A program made the position numbers and the translations under genes. Under the pieces are notes generated by a model. It was not told the origin of the DNA, ran no database searches, and saw only the letters and a program-made list of their open reading frames with translations. From assembly GCF_018138715.1 (NCBI RefSeq), contig NZ_JAGSHX010000006.1, positions 7,564,001 to 7,628,000 on the forward strand: a stretch of 64,000 nt of DNA, written 5' to 3'. Each line of letters starts with the position of its first letter. The first letter of the stretch is position 1. The stretch comes from Streptomyces asiaticus (GTDB taxonomy: Bacteria > Actinomycetota > Actinomycetes > Streptomycetales > Streptomycetaceae). Positions 17,526-27,800 of the stretch are shown one piece after another.

Positions 17526-18377
17526 TCAGTCCGCCATCGGGGCCGCTTCCAGGACTTCGGCGGTCAGTTTGCCGCGTGGGCCGATGGCGTCGGCCACGCT
17601 CAGGCAGGTGCTGTCGTGGAAGACACCGAGTTCGTAGTGCACGGAGTCGGTGTCGACGGAGCGGACCGTGAGCCCGATCTCGTAGTCGCCCGGGTAGGTC
17701 ACCTCACCGAGATACTGGATCTGGTACGACGAAGGGGGCAGATCTGGCACCGAGCCCGCACCACTTGTCCCAATCGAGTGCGAGGTGAAGGTGGCGACGG
17801 CCTCGTCGTACCAAGTGGCCAGTGCGATGAAGTTGACGTGCTGGTTGGAGTCGACGTCACCGATCCGGGAACGCAGCGTGGCCCAGTACGAGTAGTGGGC
17901 ACGCTGCAGGCGCTCAGGGCGTGGACGGGCAGCTGCCGACGTTCCTGTCTCCGGTAGCTGCATCTCGTCGAGATCGGCGATCAGCTCATCCGGAAGCTGG
18001 AGCGGCCCCGAGCTGTCGGCCAGCACGACGGTGGCGTCGCCACCGCCCACATGCTTGCCGTCGACCATGATCACCTGTTCGAACGTGAATGAGGAGCGCC
18101 CGACCCGGCGAACCCCGGTGTGCACTTGCACGCGGGTACCGGTCGGGCCGACCGGAGCAAGCCGGTTGACCCGTTGGCCGACGAGCAATATCTGGTACGG
18201 CCCGAACCCACCCTTACCGATGAGGCGTTCGAAGCGGTGCAGCCGCAGCCGGATCCGGGCGTCTTCCAGCCAGCGGGCCATGTCGATCGTGCTTGCCGAG
18301 CCGTCTCGACCAAGATCGGCCTGCCGCACCCGGACATCGATCTGGATACCGAACCTCTGACCGTCAGGAGTGTTCAT
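17526..18377 (-). CDS. Double hot-dog acyl thioesterase, IS passenger
   Basis: A 283-residue protein with two hot-dog-like halves, similar to bacterial acyl-ACP/acyl-CoA thioesterases. Half one is about residues 8-130 (VRQADLGRDGSASTIDMARW...). Half two is about 150-275 and carries the family-like segment DVDSNQHVNFIALATWYDEA, with candidate catalytic Asn/His. Start ATG 18377 gives the expected length. It lies inside the inverted ends of an IS630-family element, downstream of nothing else and on the same strand as the transposase. Hydrolysis of an acyl thioester is inferred from the fold. Whether it moves with the IS is not shown. Confidence 0.78.
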   Translation of the reverse strand: MNTPDGQRFGIQIDVRVRQADLGRDGSASTIDMARWLEDARIRLRLHRFERLIGKGGFGPYQILLVGQRVNRLAPVGPTGTRVQVHTGVRRVGRSSFTFEQVIMVDGKHVGGGDATVVLADSSGPLQLPDELIADLDEMQLPETGTSAAARPRPERLQRAHYSYWATLRSRIGDVDSNQHVNFIALATWYDEAVATFTSHSIGTSGAGSVPDLPPSSYQIQYLGEVTYPGDYEIGLTVRSVDTDSVHYELGVFHDSTCLSVADAIGPRGKLTAEVLEAAPMAD

Positions 18378-18592
18378 GCATGATGACCTTAGGGCAGCGT
18401 CAACTTCGCCACCAGGTCGGACAGGGCATACCACGCGACCAGGTCCAGTTACTCCAAGCCGCACCGCGACTGTGCGCAGCACCGACGGTCCAGACATGGG
18501 ACACGAAGGATAGGAAATGGGACAGAAGAAACGGGAACCCACTCAACGGTCACAGACGCCTCAGGTTCCATAAACAGAATCACGAGACACTA

Positions 18593-19837
18593 GTAGATTG
18601 TCGCGGCTAATTTTTGGGATAGAGGTGGCGCAGTTTGATGCGTGCGTCGTGGGTGGTGAACTGCCAGTTCACTTGACGTTGGTCGGTGTTGGTGGCGTTC
18701 TGCCAGGCTGAGAGTTCGGTGTTGAGGATGCCGAGGTCGCTGATCCGGCGGTCGAGGCATTGCCGGGTCAGCGCGGAGAGTTCGATCTCGGCGATGTTGA
18801 GCCATGACCCGTGCCTGGGCGTGTGGTGGATCTCGAGGCGTTGGGCCAGGGCGAATGCCTCTTGTGGTTCGAATGCCTCGTACAGCGAGGCGATGCTGTG
18901 GGTGTTGAGGTTGTCCATCACCAGCACCACGGTCTCGGTGTCGGGGTAGTCCACGCTCAGTAACTGCTTGACCTGGCCGGCCCAGTCGGTCCGGGTCCGC
19001 TGGGACAGTGCCTGAACACGGCGCCACCCGCGCAGGGGTTCGGTCCACACGAAGATCGAGCACGTGCCGCAGCGGATGTACTCGCTGTCCTGGCGGGCGT
19101 CGTGACCGGGGCGGGCCGGGAGCGGGTCGCGGACATGATCGAGGAGCTGGTAGGGCTTCTCGTCCATGCACACCACCGGACGTGCCGGGTCGTAGGGCCG
19201 GGCATAGACGGCCAGCACGTCTTCCATCCGGGCCGCGAACTCCGCGTTCGCTCGTGGCGGGATGGTCCAGCACTTTCTCAGGTGAGGGCGCAGTTCCGTT
19301 TTTTTAAGACCCGCCCGATGGTGGAGTGGTCCAGATCGGGGATGTCCTCGGCCAGCGCGACGTGCTTCTCCAGCAGCCGCAGCGACCACCGGGTATGGCC
19401 CTGGGGTGGCTGTGAGCACGCCATCGCGATCAGCCTGGCTTCGACCTCGCCGGTCACCGGCGAGGGCACCGGCGGGAGGTCGCGCTTCTTCCGCGCGATC
19501 GTGGCGTGCACATCGCCACCGGTCTCGGCGAAACGCTTGGCGACCAGCCGTAACGTCTCACCGGAAACGCCGAGCCGGGCCGCGATCACCTCCTTGGAAT
19601 CCACCTCACCCACCGAGGTGTCCAGCGCGAGCAGCACCCGGGCACGCATGATCATCGAAGCTGGGCGAACACCCGTCGTGGTCACCCGCACCAACCCCTC
19701 GCGATCCTGCGCGGTCAACCTCACCGGCCACTTCTTCTGCGAACCCATGACAACAGTCCCGTCTGACAGAGGGAAAGGAATCTGCCAGACACTAACCTCC
19801 CAACCAGACATGCCACAACTAAGCAGCGACAATCTAC
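18593..19837. mobile_element. IS630-family element B
   Basis: Inverted ends GTAGATTGTCGCGGCTAA (left) and its mirror at 19820-19837 (about 16 of 18 match). It is flanked by TA at 18591-18592 and 19838-19839. It shares each flanking TA with a neighbouring IS630-family element. Confidence 0.8.
18607..19748 (-). CDS. IS630-family transposase made by -1 frameshifting (element B)
   Basis: Two overlapping frames form one transposase of about 380 residues. The first frame (19748 to 19278) encodes the HTH part and ends ...[12 protein letters not shown]. The second frame continues ...[13 protein letters not shown] with the DDE core. Its residues are Asp in [12 protein letters not shown], Asp in [10 protein letters not shown], and Glu in [11 protein letters not shown]. 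The frames meet at a run of seven A in the coding strand (19299-19305), a classic slippery site for -1 frameshifting in this family. The frames are otherwise clean, so programmed frameshifting is more likely than decay. Start ATG 19748. Confidence 0.82.
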
Positions 19838-19868
19838 TAGTGTGATGCGCCGGAAATAGCAGCTCTAA

Positions 19869-20742
19869 GAGCTTGTCTTACGTGGTGAGTTTCGCGAGCT
19901 TTTTGTAGCAGGTCAGGGCGGCTGCGAGGCCGAGGAAGGCCAGGAAGTGTGTGCCCTTTCGTTCGTATCGGACGGTCAGGCGCCGGTAGCCGAAGAGCCA
20001 CGAGATCGACCGTTCGATCTTCCAGCGGTGTCGGCCGAGGCGTTCGCTGGACTCGATTCCGGGACGGGCTATACGTGGGACGATGCCACGGTTGCGCAGC
20101 CACGTCAGGCGCTCGGTGGAGTGGTACGCCTTGTCCGCGCGGAGCCTGCCGGGCCGGCGTCGTCGCGGTCCGCGTCGGGACCGGATCGCGGGAATGCCCA
20201 GGATCAGCGGCAGAAGTGCCTGGCTGTCGTGAACGTTCGCGCCGGAGACGCCGAGGGCGAGGGGTAAGCCCTGGGCGTCGGACAGGACGTGCAGTTTGCT
20301 GCCCTTCTTGCCCTGGTCGACCGGATTGCGCCCGGTCAGCGATCCCCCTTTTTCGCACGGACCGAGGCCGCATCCACGATGGCCGAGGTCCAGTCCAGCT
20401 CACCTCGCGCCCCGAGCTCGTCCAGGACGGCCTGGTGCAGCCGCCGCCACAGACCGGCCTCGGTCCACGCGGAGAACCGGCGGTGCGCGGTGGCCGACGA
20501 GACGCCGAACGTCTCCGGCAAATGCCGCCAGGCACAGCCACTGGTCAGCACGTACACCACGGCCGTGAACACGGCCCGCTCGTCCACCGGAGCCGTTCCG
20601 CCACCCTGCGGACGGGACGCGAAGGATGGAAGCAACGGCACAACGAGCGACCAGGGTTCGTCAGGAACCAGCCGCTGCGACAGACCAACACCCATAGCGC
20701 AACATCATGCCGCATCAACCTGACACCACGTGAGACAAGCTC
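19869..20742. mobile_element. IS5-family element nested in element A
   Basis: Ends GAGCTTGTCTTACGTGG and mirrored CCACGTGAGACAAGCTC (one mismatch), with a TAA direct repeat at 19866-19868 and 20743-20745. A three-base TNA target is typical of IS5-family (IS427 group) insertion. A short fragment of the same element is at 50484-50548. Confidence 0.85.
19878..20695 (-). CDS. IS5-family transposase, two overlapping frames
   Basis: The first frame (20695 to 20336) encodes the N-terminal domain and first catalytic Asp (LDWTSAIVDAASV) and ends at RAKKGDR. The second frame supplies the rest (GSKLHVLSDAQGLPLALGVS, RADKAYHS, WLFGYRRL) and ends KLTT at 19878. The join is at AAAAAGGGGG (coding strand, about 20340), the usual frameshift signal of IS427-group IS5 elements. 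A fused product of about 270 residues is expected. The ends and TSD are intact, so it may be active. Confidence 0.8.
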
Positions 20743-20745
20743 TAA

Positions 20746-22143
20746 TACTGCAACGGTGCTTGCCGTGACTGCTGACCAGGTCGGTCGTTGGTGTGGTTAT
20801 GGGTGGGGACCTCGCTGATGTCAGGTTGTGGTCGGGTGAACTGGACGCTGTGCACGAGCGATTCGTGCATCGTTTCAGCAGGTCGGAGCCCCGGGAGTCG
20901 GCACTTGCTTATATGCGGGGGCTGATCGCTCCGCTGCAGCGGAAGAACGGCTGGACGCTGGCGGAGGAAGCCGGCCATACGGGCCCGGACCGTATCCACC
21001 GGATGCTGAACCGGATCGAGTGGGACGCCGATGAAGTGCTCGACGACGTGCGTCAGTACGTGGTCGACAACCTCGGCGACCCCGATGCCGTCCTGGTCGT
21101 GGACGACACGGGCTTCTTGAAGAAGGGGACGCGGTCGGCCGGGGTGCAGCGGCAGTACTCCGGCACCGCCGGGCGCACGGAAAATTGCCAGGTCGGCGTC
21201 TTCCTCGCCTATGCCACCGACCGTGGGCGGACGCTGATCGACCGGCGTCTGTATCTGCCCGCCTCCTGGACCGACGACCGCGAAAGGTGCCGCCGGGCCG
21301 GCATCGAGGACGAGGTCGCCTTCGAGACCAAGGTGGCCATGGCCAAGGCGATGGTCCGCCGCGCGCTCGCGGACAAGATCCCGTTTCGGTGGGTGACCGC
21401 GGATGCCGCTTACGGGTTCAGCAAAGGCTGGCGGTCGGAGCTGGAGCGGGCGGACGTCTTCCACGTCATGGCCACCACCCGCCACGACACCGTGGTCACC
21501 CGCTGGGCGATCGACCATCCCGTCCACGACCTGTTTCCCGGTCTTGCCCGGCAGAAATGGAAGCGCCGTTCCTGTGGCAGCGGGGCTCACGGCCTGCGGA
21601 TCTACGACTGGGCCCGTGTCGAGGTGCGGCCCTGGCACCGGCCTGACCGCCGCCACTGGGTGGTCGCCCGCCGCAGCGTCGCCCGCCCGCAAGAGATCTC
21701 CTACTACATCGCTTATTGCCCCGCTGAGACCACGCTGGACGAGCTGATCCGCGTCGCGGGCAGCCGATGGGCCATCGAGGAATGCTTCCAGAGCGCGAAA
21801 CAGGAATGCGGCCTGGACGACTACCAGGTTCGCCGTTATCCCGGCTGGCACCGCCACATGACCCTGGCCATGGCCGCCCACGCCTGCCTGACCGTCCTGC
21901 GAGCCCGAGAGCTGGACACGGACAAAGCAGAAACGGATCCTCCCAGCTCATCCACCTCAGCCTCGCCGAAATACGACGGCTGATCACCCGACTCACCGAC
22001 CGCCGACCCACACCCGTCGAGCACATCCTGCACTGGTCGACCTGGCGCCGACGACGACAACACCAGGCCCGCACCAGCCACTACAAACGACGCGGACACA
22101 GCCCCTGACCTGCCCACCAGTCACGACAAGCACCGTTGCAGTA
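20746..22143. mobile_element. IS701-family element nested in element A
   Basis: Inverted ends TACTGCAACGGTGCTTG at 20746 and the mirror at 22143, with CTAA on both sides (20742-20745 and 22144-22147). This is the YTAR-type four-base target duplication known for IS701. Confidence 0.85.
20793..22108 (+). pseudogene. IS701-family transposase with late frameshift
   Basis: The DDE core is complete in one frame: VLVVDDTGFLKKG, WVTADAAYGFSKG, and the C-terminal acidic block WAIEECFQSAKQECGLDDYQV. After about 21930 the true C-terminus (QLIHLSLAEIRRLITRL to KRRGHSP, ending 22108) continues in another frame. The first frame instead runs out at 21983 with an unrelated tail. A one-base indel has replaced roughly the last 55 residues. 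The catalytic residues are upstream of the break, so partial activity cannot be excluded, but the gene is probably inactive. Confidence 0.75.
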
Positions 22144-22164
22144 CTAAGTCTGTAGGCTGTTTTC

Positions 22165-23503
22165 ATGGCGTCTCGGGGTCCTCGTGCTGTCGAAGTTGTG
22201 CTGTCCGTCGAGGAGCGTGCGGAGTTGTCGCGCTGGGCGGACGGCGCGGTCTCGGCTCGCGTGGCGGAGCGGGCCCGGATCATCCTGGCCTGTGCGGAGG
22301 GGGGCGTCAAACGCGAGTGTGGCAGTGGGTTTCGGGGTGAGTACGGAGACGGTGCGCAAGTGGCGCTCGCGATTCGTGGCCCGGCGGATGGCGGGCCTGG
22401 TGGACGAGCCGCGGTCGGGTCGGCGCAAGCCGGAGCTGGTGCTGTCCGAGGCCGAGCGGGCGGAGCTGACGCGCTGGGCGAGGCGGGCGAAGACTGCGCA
22501 GTTCCTGGCGCTACGGGCGAGGATCGTGCTGCGGTGCTCGGAAGGCGGGACTAACAAGGAGATCGCCGCTGACCTCGGTGTATCCCACGGAACGGTGAAC
22601 CGCTGGCGGTCGAGGTTCGTCCGCTTGCGGCTGGACGGGCTGACCGATGAGCCGCGTCCTGGCCGACCGCCCTCGATCCTGCTCGACCAGGTCGAAGACG
22701 TGCTCACCGCGACCTTGGAGTCCACCCCGGGCAAAGACACCCACTGGTCGCGGGCCTCGATGGCCCAGCACTCCGGCCTGTCGAAGTCCACCATCGGGCG
22801 GATCTGGAAGAAGTTCGACCTCAAGCCGCACCTCCAGGACGCGTTCAAGCTCTCCACCGACCCGCAGTTCGTCGCCAAGGTCGTCGACGTCGTCGGCCTG
22901 TACCACCACCCGCCCGAGAAGGCGGTGGTCCTGTGCGTGGACGAGAAGGCCCAAATCCAGGCACTGGACCGCTCCCAGCCCGTACTCCCGATGATGCCGG
23001 GCATGCCCGAACGCCGCACCCACGACTACTACCGGCACGGCATCACCAGCCTGTTCGCCGCCTTCAACATCGCCGACGGCACCGTCATATCGGAACTCCA
23101 CCGACGTCACCGGGCCATCGAGTTCAAGAAGTTCCTCACCCGGATCGACAAGGCCGTGCCCGCCGGACTCGATGTCCACCTGGTCTGCGACAACTACGCC
23201 ACCCACAACACCCCCGAGATCAAGACGTGGCTGGGCAAACACCCCCGCTTCCACGTCCACTTCACCCCCACCGGCTCCTCCTGGATGAACCAGGTCGAGC
23301 GGTGGTTCGGTCTGCTGACCGACAAGCTCATCCGCCGCGGCATCCACACCTCCGTGAAGGCCCTCGAGCAGGACATCACCGCATGGATCGACACCTGGAA
23401 CGAGAACCCACGGCCCTTCACGTGGACCAAGACCGCCGACGAGATCCTCAACTCGCTCGCCGACTACCTCACCAAAATCAACCCACCAGCCACCGATACC
23501 TGA
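22165..23503 (+). pseudogene. IS630-family transposase of element A, two HTH modules, frameshift
   Basis: The natural N-terminus (ASRGPRAVEVVLSVEERAEL...) is in the frame starting ATG 22165. The frame changes near 22308 in a run of six G. From there a long frame to 23503 carries the rest. Two successive HTH-type modules with matching text are visible (VEERAELSRWADG...ETVRKWRSRF and EAERAELTRWARR...GTVNRWRSRF). They precede the DDE core: VVLCVDEKAQIQALD, LVCDNYATHNTPE, WMNQVERWFGL. The catalytic core is intact. Whether the G-run shift is programmed or a mutation is undecided. Confidence 0.7.
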
Positions 23504-23828
23504 CAGCAACTTAGAGCTGCTATTTCCGGCGCATCACACTAGGTCAAGGCGGGGGAGGAGCCCAACAGAGAAACAAGGGCGCCACCAGTTGTGGCGGTCA
23601 GGCATGTGGCGGTATCCATCCCGCGTGACGAGCGGGGTATCGAGCAGGGCTGGCGTCCGCTGCCTTCCGATGCCCACTTCGCCCGCCACGTGCGCGCTGA
23701 GGCACTCAGGCGCGCGGCATGGCCGACCTCGCGTCCGCCGCGTTTCTCGCCCACCGGGAAACGGTGGGGCGCCGGCCGGGGAGCGCCTGACCGATGCCTC
23801 GACCGAGAGGCCGCTGACCTCGCTGCGT

Positions 23829-24299
23829 ATGCGCTTCAGACAGTTCCGCAGCCTTTCGGTGTCCTACAGTACCCGCGCCGACGATCCCGTGAGCCTGATG
23901 ATGGCCGGGCGGTCGGCCGAGGCGGAGCTCCTGACGGAGCGTCCCGCCGACGCGGGTGGCGCCCTCGCCTGGATCCTCCTGAGTAACGGAGCACTGTGCC
24001 AAGGGCATTTGGAGACTGCCGATAGGGCCGCACGGAAGGCGGTGCGACTGGCACCCGAGCTGGGCGAGGGCTGGCACGCGCTCGCCGAAGCGGAACTTGC
24101 CCGGAACCGTCCCGCCGACGCGCTCGCCGCAGCGGTCCGCGCCGCGGAACGGGCTCCGTCTTTCGTGCGCGCACACTGGGTGAAACTCGTCTGCGCCCGT
24201 GTGGTGGGCGACACCGGCAGAGCAGCAGAGGCCGAAGCGCACCTTGGCCACCTGGGCAGTACACCGGATGGTGCTGGTTCGAAGGGCCCTGATCACTGA
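23829..24299 (+). CDS. TPR-like protein, possibly truncated
   Basis: A 156-residue frame with tetratricopeptide-like helical pairs. The clearest repeat is about residues 55-95 (LSNGALCQGHLETADRAARKAVRLAPELGEGWHALAEAELARNR, read in parts), followed by PADALAAAVRAAERAPSFVRAHW. Such repeats mediate protein binding. The frame is open further upstream to 23589, but that part has no family character and starts beside an IS end. The real 5-prime end may therefore be lost, and ATG 23829 is a guess. No partner gene is recognisable. Confidence 0.5.
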   Translation: MRFRQFRSLSVSYSTRADDPVSLMMAGRSAEAELLTERPADAGGALAWILLSNGALCQGHLETADRAARKAVRLAPELGEGWHALAEAELARNRPADALAAAVRAAERAPSFVRAHWVKLVCARVVGDTGRAAEAEAHLGHLGSTPDGAGSKGPDH

Positions 24300-24772
24300 T
24301 CATGCGGCCTCACGAGACCAACATGCGCCGCTCGAGAAGTTATCGCTGCACTTCAGGCGGCACACGGGTACTCGTTGAGCATCCTCCGTCTCGCGCACAC
24401 CATGCGACCGCGCAGGCGCCGCGGCCTGGCTGACCTGGACTTTCCCCTTGCGTGGCGAGTGCGGCGTGGGCCAGTCGGCGTGTGTGGGACAGGTTAAATG
24501 TGCCTGTCAGGAAATAGCGTGCCAAGCCGCTCGGCCGATCGAGATGGTGCGACGGCCCTCAGGCGCATCGCCGTGAACATGCTGGCCACGCGCAAATAGT
24601 CCAATCGTGCGGTGGACCGTCACGCCCCAGTGGCCACCAGTTCCGCGCGTGCTCCTACACGATCAAACACGTCGCCCGCACCAAGGGATGTGGTGGCCAG
24701 CCGAAGGCTTCTCGTATGGGCGCTGGGTAGCTTGAAATCGCTCCCAGGCGCCGCGAGGCGCACGGATCACTC
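24300..24772. other. Gene-free spacer before the toxin operon
   Basis: No frame here has family motifs or a convincing start. The stretch looks like non-coding or decayed DNA. Confidence 0.4.
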
Positions 24773-24803
24773 TTGACGCTGTGTCTTTATGTTGGATCTA
24801 CTT
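24773..24803 (+). promoter_or_regulatory. Possible promoter of the LamG-RHS operon
   Basis: A consensus-like TTGACG at 24773-24778 is followed at 18 bases by TCTACT, about 35 bases before the first possible start. The -35 box is good but the -10 is weak, so this is tentative. Confidence 0.3.
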
Positions 24804-24835
24804 CGCCGTACATATGAAGATTCTGTGACTCCGGG

Positions 24836-27800
24836 GTGGGGACTGTGGGGTTGAGGTGGAGCTGTCGCGTGCGCGGCGGTGGGATGAGTGCGGCGCGTCG
24901 CGCCGTCGCGGGGGCGTCTGCCGCGGCGATCGTCGCCGTATCGCTGGTCTTGTTACCGGTTGCACCTGTGGGTGCGTTACCCGGGGCGCAGGCGATGAGT
25001 GCGTCGGAGCGGGCAGCTGCGTCGGGCGAGCCTGTGGAGGTGACTGCCCAGCGAGCCGAGTACTCGCAGACGTTCGCAAACCCGGATGGGACGTTCACGC
25101 TGGAGCAGTCCTCGGTCCCGCAGCGCGTGAGGGCGGACGACGGATCATGGCATAATGTCGACACCACGCTGGAGCGCCGCTCTGACGGCAGTGTCGGGCC
25201 CAGGAGCGTGGTGGTCGACCTGGCGTTCTCCGGGGGCGGTGAAGCCGAGCTCCTGCGTCTGGGAACGGCTGGTAAGACGATTCGCCTTTCATGGCCTGGG
25301 CGGCAGCTTCCTGCGCCGAGGCTGGACGGGTCCACTGCCACGTATCCGGATGTGCTGGACGGAGTGGACCTTCAGCTGACAGCGACGGCAGAGGGCTATC
25401 GACAGGTTCTCGTCGTGCGGACGGCTCAGGCGGCCACCAATCCCGACCTTGAGCAGATCAAGCTGTCGGTTTCCGGGGTCGGGCTTGAAGCCGCTCCCGG
25501 CGCGGGTGGCGGGCTGCGCGCGATGGATGATGACGGCAACGCGGTGTTCAAGGGCCCGGCCGGCCAGATGTGGGACTCGGCCGGAGACGCCGAGGGCCTC
25601 GCCGCGAACGGTCCGAAAGCCCCGAAAGCCCTGGCGGCACCGGAGGAGGGAGGTCCGCAAACACGGCCCGGCAACGGTGATGCCAGCGCAGTACTGCCCG
25701 TCACAGTGCGGGACGGTGCGGTGATCGTGAAGCCGGACCTCGGGTTGCTGCGCGGGGGCAAGACTGTCTACCCGGTCTACATCGATCCGCCAGTCGGCCT
25801 CGGCGCCTCGGAGCGCACCAAGCTCTCGTCCGACGGGGACAGGTTTTGGCAGTTCGACGGCAGCCTCGGGGTCGGCAAGTGCGGCAGCGCCAACGGCTAC
25901 TACTGCGGGGCCGGCTACGTGGACCGCATGTACTTCGAGTTCGCGCCATCGAAGCTCGTCGGGAAGTACGTGCTGGACGCGACCTTCCGCGCTCACGAGA
26001 CATGGTCATTCGATTGCGATCCGCACTGGGTGGACTTGGAACGCACCGACAACATCTCCGAGGGCACACGCTGGCCGGGACCCAGGCAACTCGATCAGAT
26101 GGGCGACCGCTATGTCTCCGCCGGGCGGGGCAAAAATTGCAGTCCGGAACAGCCCGACGCATGGATCGAGTTCAACGACAACCCGGACGAGTCGGACGAG
26201 AACCTCGCGAGCACGGTCAGGTCCTTCGCCGACGGCAAGATCTCTCGGCTCACCCTGATGCTGCGTGCGAAGGACGAAACCGACGCTACCGCATGGAAGC
26301 GATTCGAGGACAACGCGACCCTGAAGGTCACCTACGTTCCCAGACCCGGTGTGCCCACCTCGGTGGGAGTGATTCCGGGGGACGGGACCTCCGGTTACTG
26401 CAAGACGTCCTCCTCGGATCCGCTGGTCGTCACCCGCAAGGATCCGATGGTCCAGGCTCGCGTCCAGACGAGAACGCAACCGAAGAGCGGCGAGGACAAG
26501 GGCTCGCTCCAGGCCGAGTTCTGGATGGAGCGGAAACAGGACGACGGGGCATGGGACAAGGTGTGGAGCGGCTACCGACCGGACAGCGGCTGGGACCCGG
26601 ACGGCACCTTGGAGAAGATGCGCACAACGGACCGGGCCGACGGTGGTTTATACCGCTACAAGGCGCGGACGCAGTCGCACTGGGCTTACAGCGGCAAGTC
26701 GGGTGATCTGTTCTCGTCCTACTCCTCCTGGTGCTACCTGAAGATCGACTCCACCGCTCCGAAGGCACCGCAGATCACGGCGGGCAAGCCCTACACCGAG
26801 TGCCAGCCGAACCAGTGCGTGGGGATGGGCGGTCCCGGTGTGTCCGGCACCTTCTCCGTCAAGCCGAACGCCGCCGATACGGACATCACGGGCTATCGCT
26901 GGCGGTTGCTGACCACGACGGCCGCGAACACCAAACAGAGCGCCGGAGCACGGGTCACCTTGAATGTCACTCCGCCACTGTCCGGGACCCAGGTGCTGTC
27001 CGTGGAGGCCAAGGACGTACGCAATCGCTGGGGTACCCCCGCGGAGTTCACCTTCGCGGTGGCGCCGGCCGCGGGCCCTGTAGGCCGATGGCACTTCGCG
27101 GACGGGGCACCGGGTTCCGGTGTGACCAAGGCCGTCGACAGTGCCACGGAGGGGACCCGTCATGACGCCACCCTCTACGACGAGGCGGGAACGGGCTGGT
27201 CGACCTTCGGGCGGCGGGGCGACGCCGACTATTCGCTGTGGCTGAACGACTCCTCGGCCACCAGCGGATATGCCGCCACATCCACGGCGGCAGTGAACAC
27301 CCAGGACTCATTCACCGTCTCGACCTGGGCGTACCTCACCGACTCCACCGAGAACAGGGTGGTGCTGACCGAGCCGGGAGAGGACGGCTCCGGCTTCACC
27401 CTGTACTACTCCTCCACGTACAAGAAGTGGATCTTCAACCGTACGGACAAGGACCGCGACGACCCCACATACATCCGCTCCTTCGCCAACGCGCAGAACC
27501 CTCCGCTCAAGGTCTGGACACATCTGGCCGGAGTCTTCGACACCAAGGGCGATACCGACAAGTCGAACGACACCATCCAGCTGTTCGTCAACGGGCGGCC
27601 ACAAGGCGACCCCGTGGTGCTGTCGAAGGCGGCGGCCGGTTACGAGCCGTGGACCGCGAACCGTGGCCTACAGTTCGGCCGATCCAAGGTGGGCGGTACG
27701 TACGGTGAGTACTTCCACGGCCGCATCGACGAAACGGCCCTCTGGCAGCGCGTGCTGACCGCGGACGAGATCCGCACAGAGGCCCGGCTGATGGGAAGCG

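Larger units (their letters stand above)
16222..18590. mobile_element. IS630-family element C carrying a thioesterase gene
   Basis: Bounded by inverted ends GTGTCTCGTGATCCTG (left) and its mirror ending at 18590 (about 16 of 18 bases). TA lies on both sides (16220-16221 and 18591-18592), the target pattern of IS630/Tc1-type elements. It contains a transposase and one passenger gene. Confidence 0.75.
19840..23539. mobile_element. IS630-family element A, interrupted by two other IS
   Basis: Starts GTGTGATGCGCCGGAAATAG at 19840 and ends with the exact mirror at 23539. The inverted ends are more than 30 bases and perfect, and flanking TA is at 19838-19839 and 23540-23541. Between the left end and the transposase start two foreign elements have landed: an IS5-type element (19869-20742) and an IS701-type element (20746-22143). 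Confidence 0.85.

Noticed and set aside
23591..23986. Alternative rightward frame of 131 codons overlapping the TPR-like gene
   Set aside because: It has a plausible-looking start beside the IS end, but no domain or conserved motif. The TPR frame has better periodicity.
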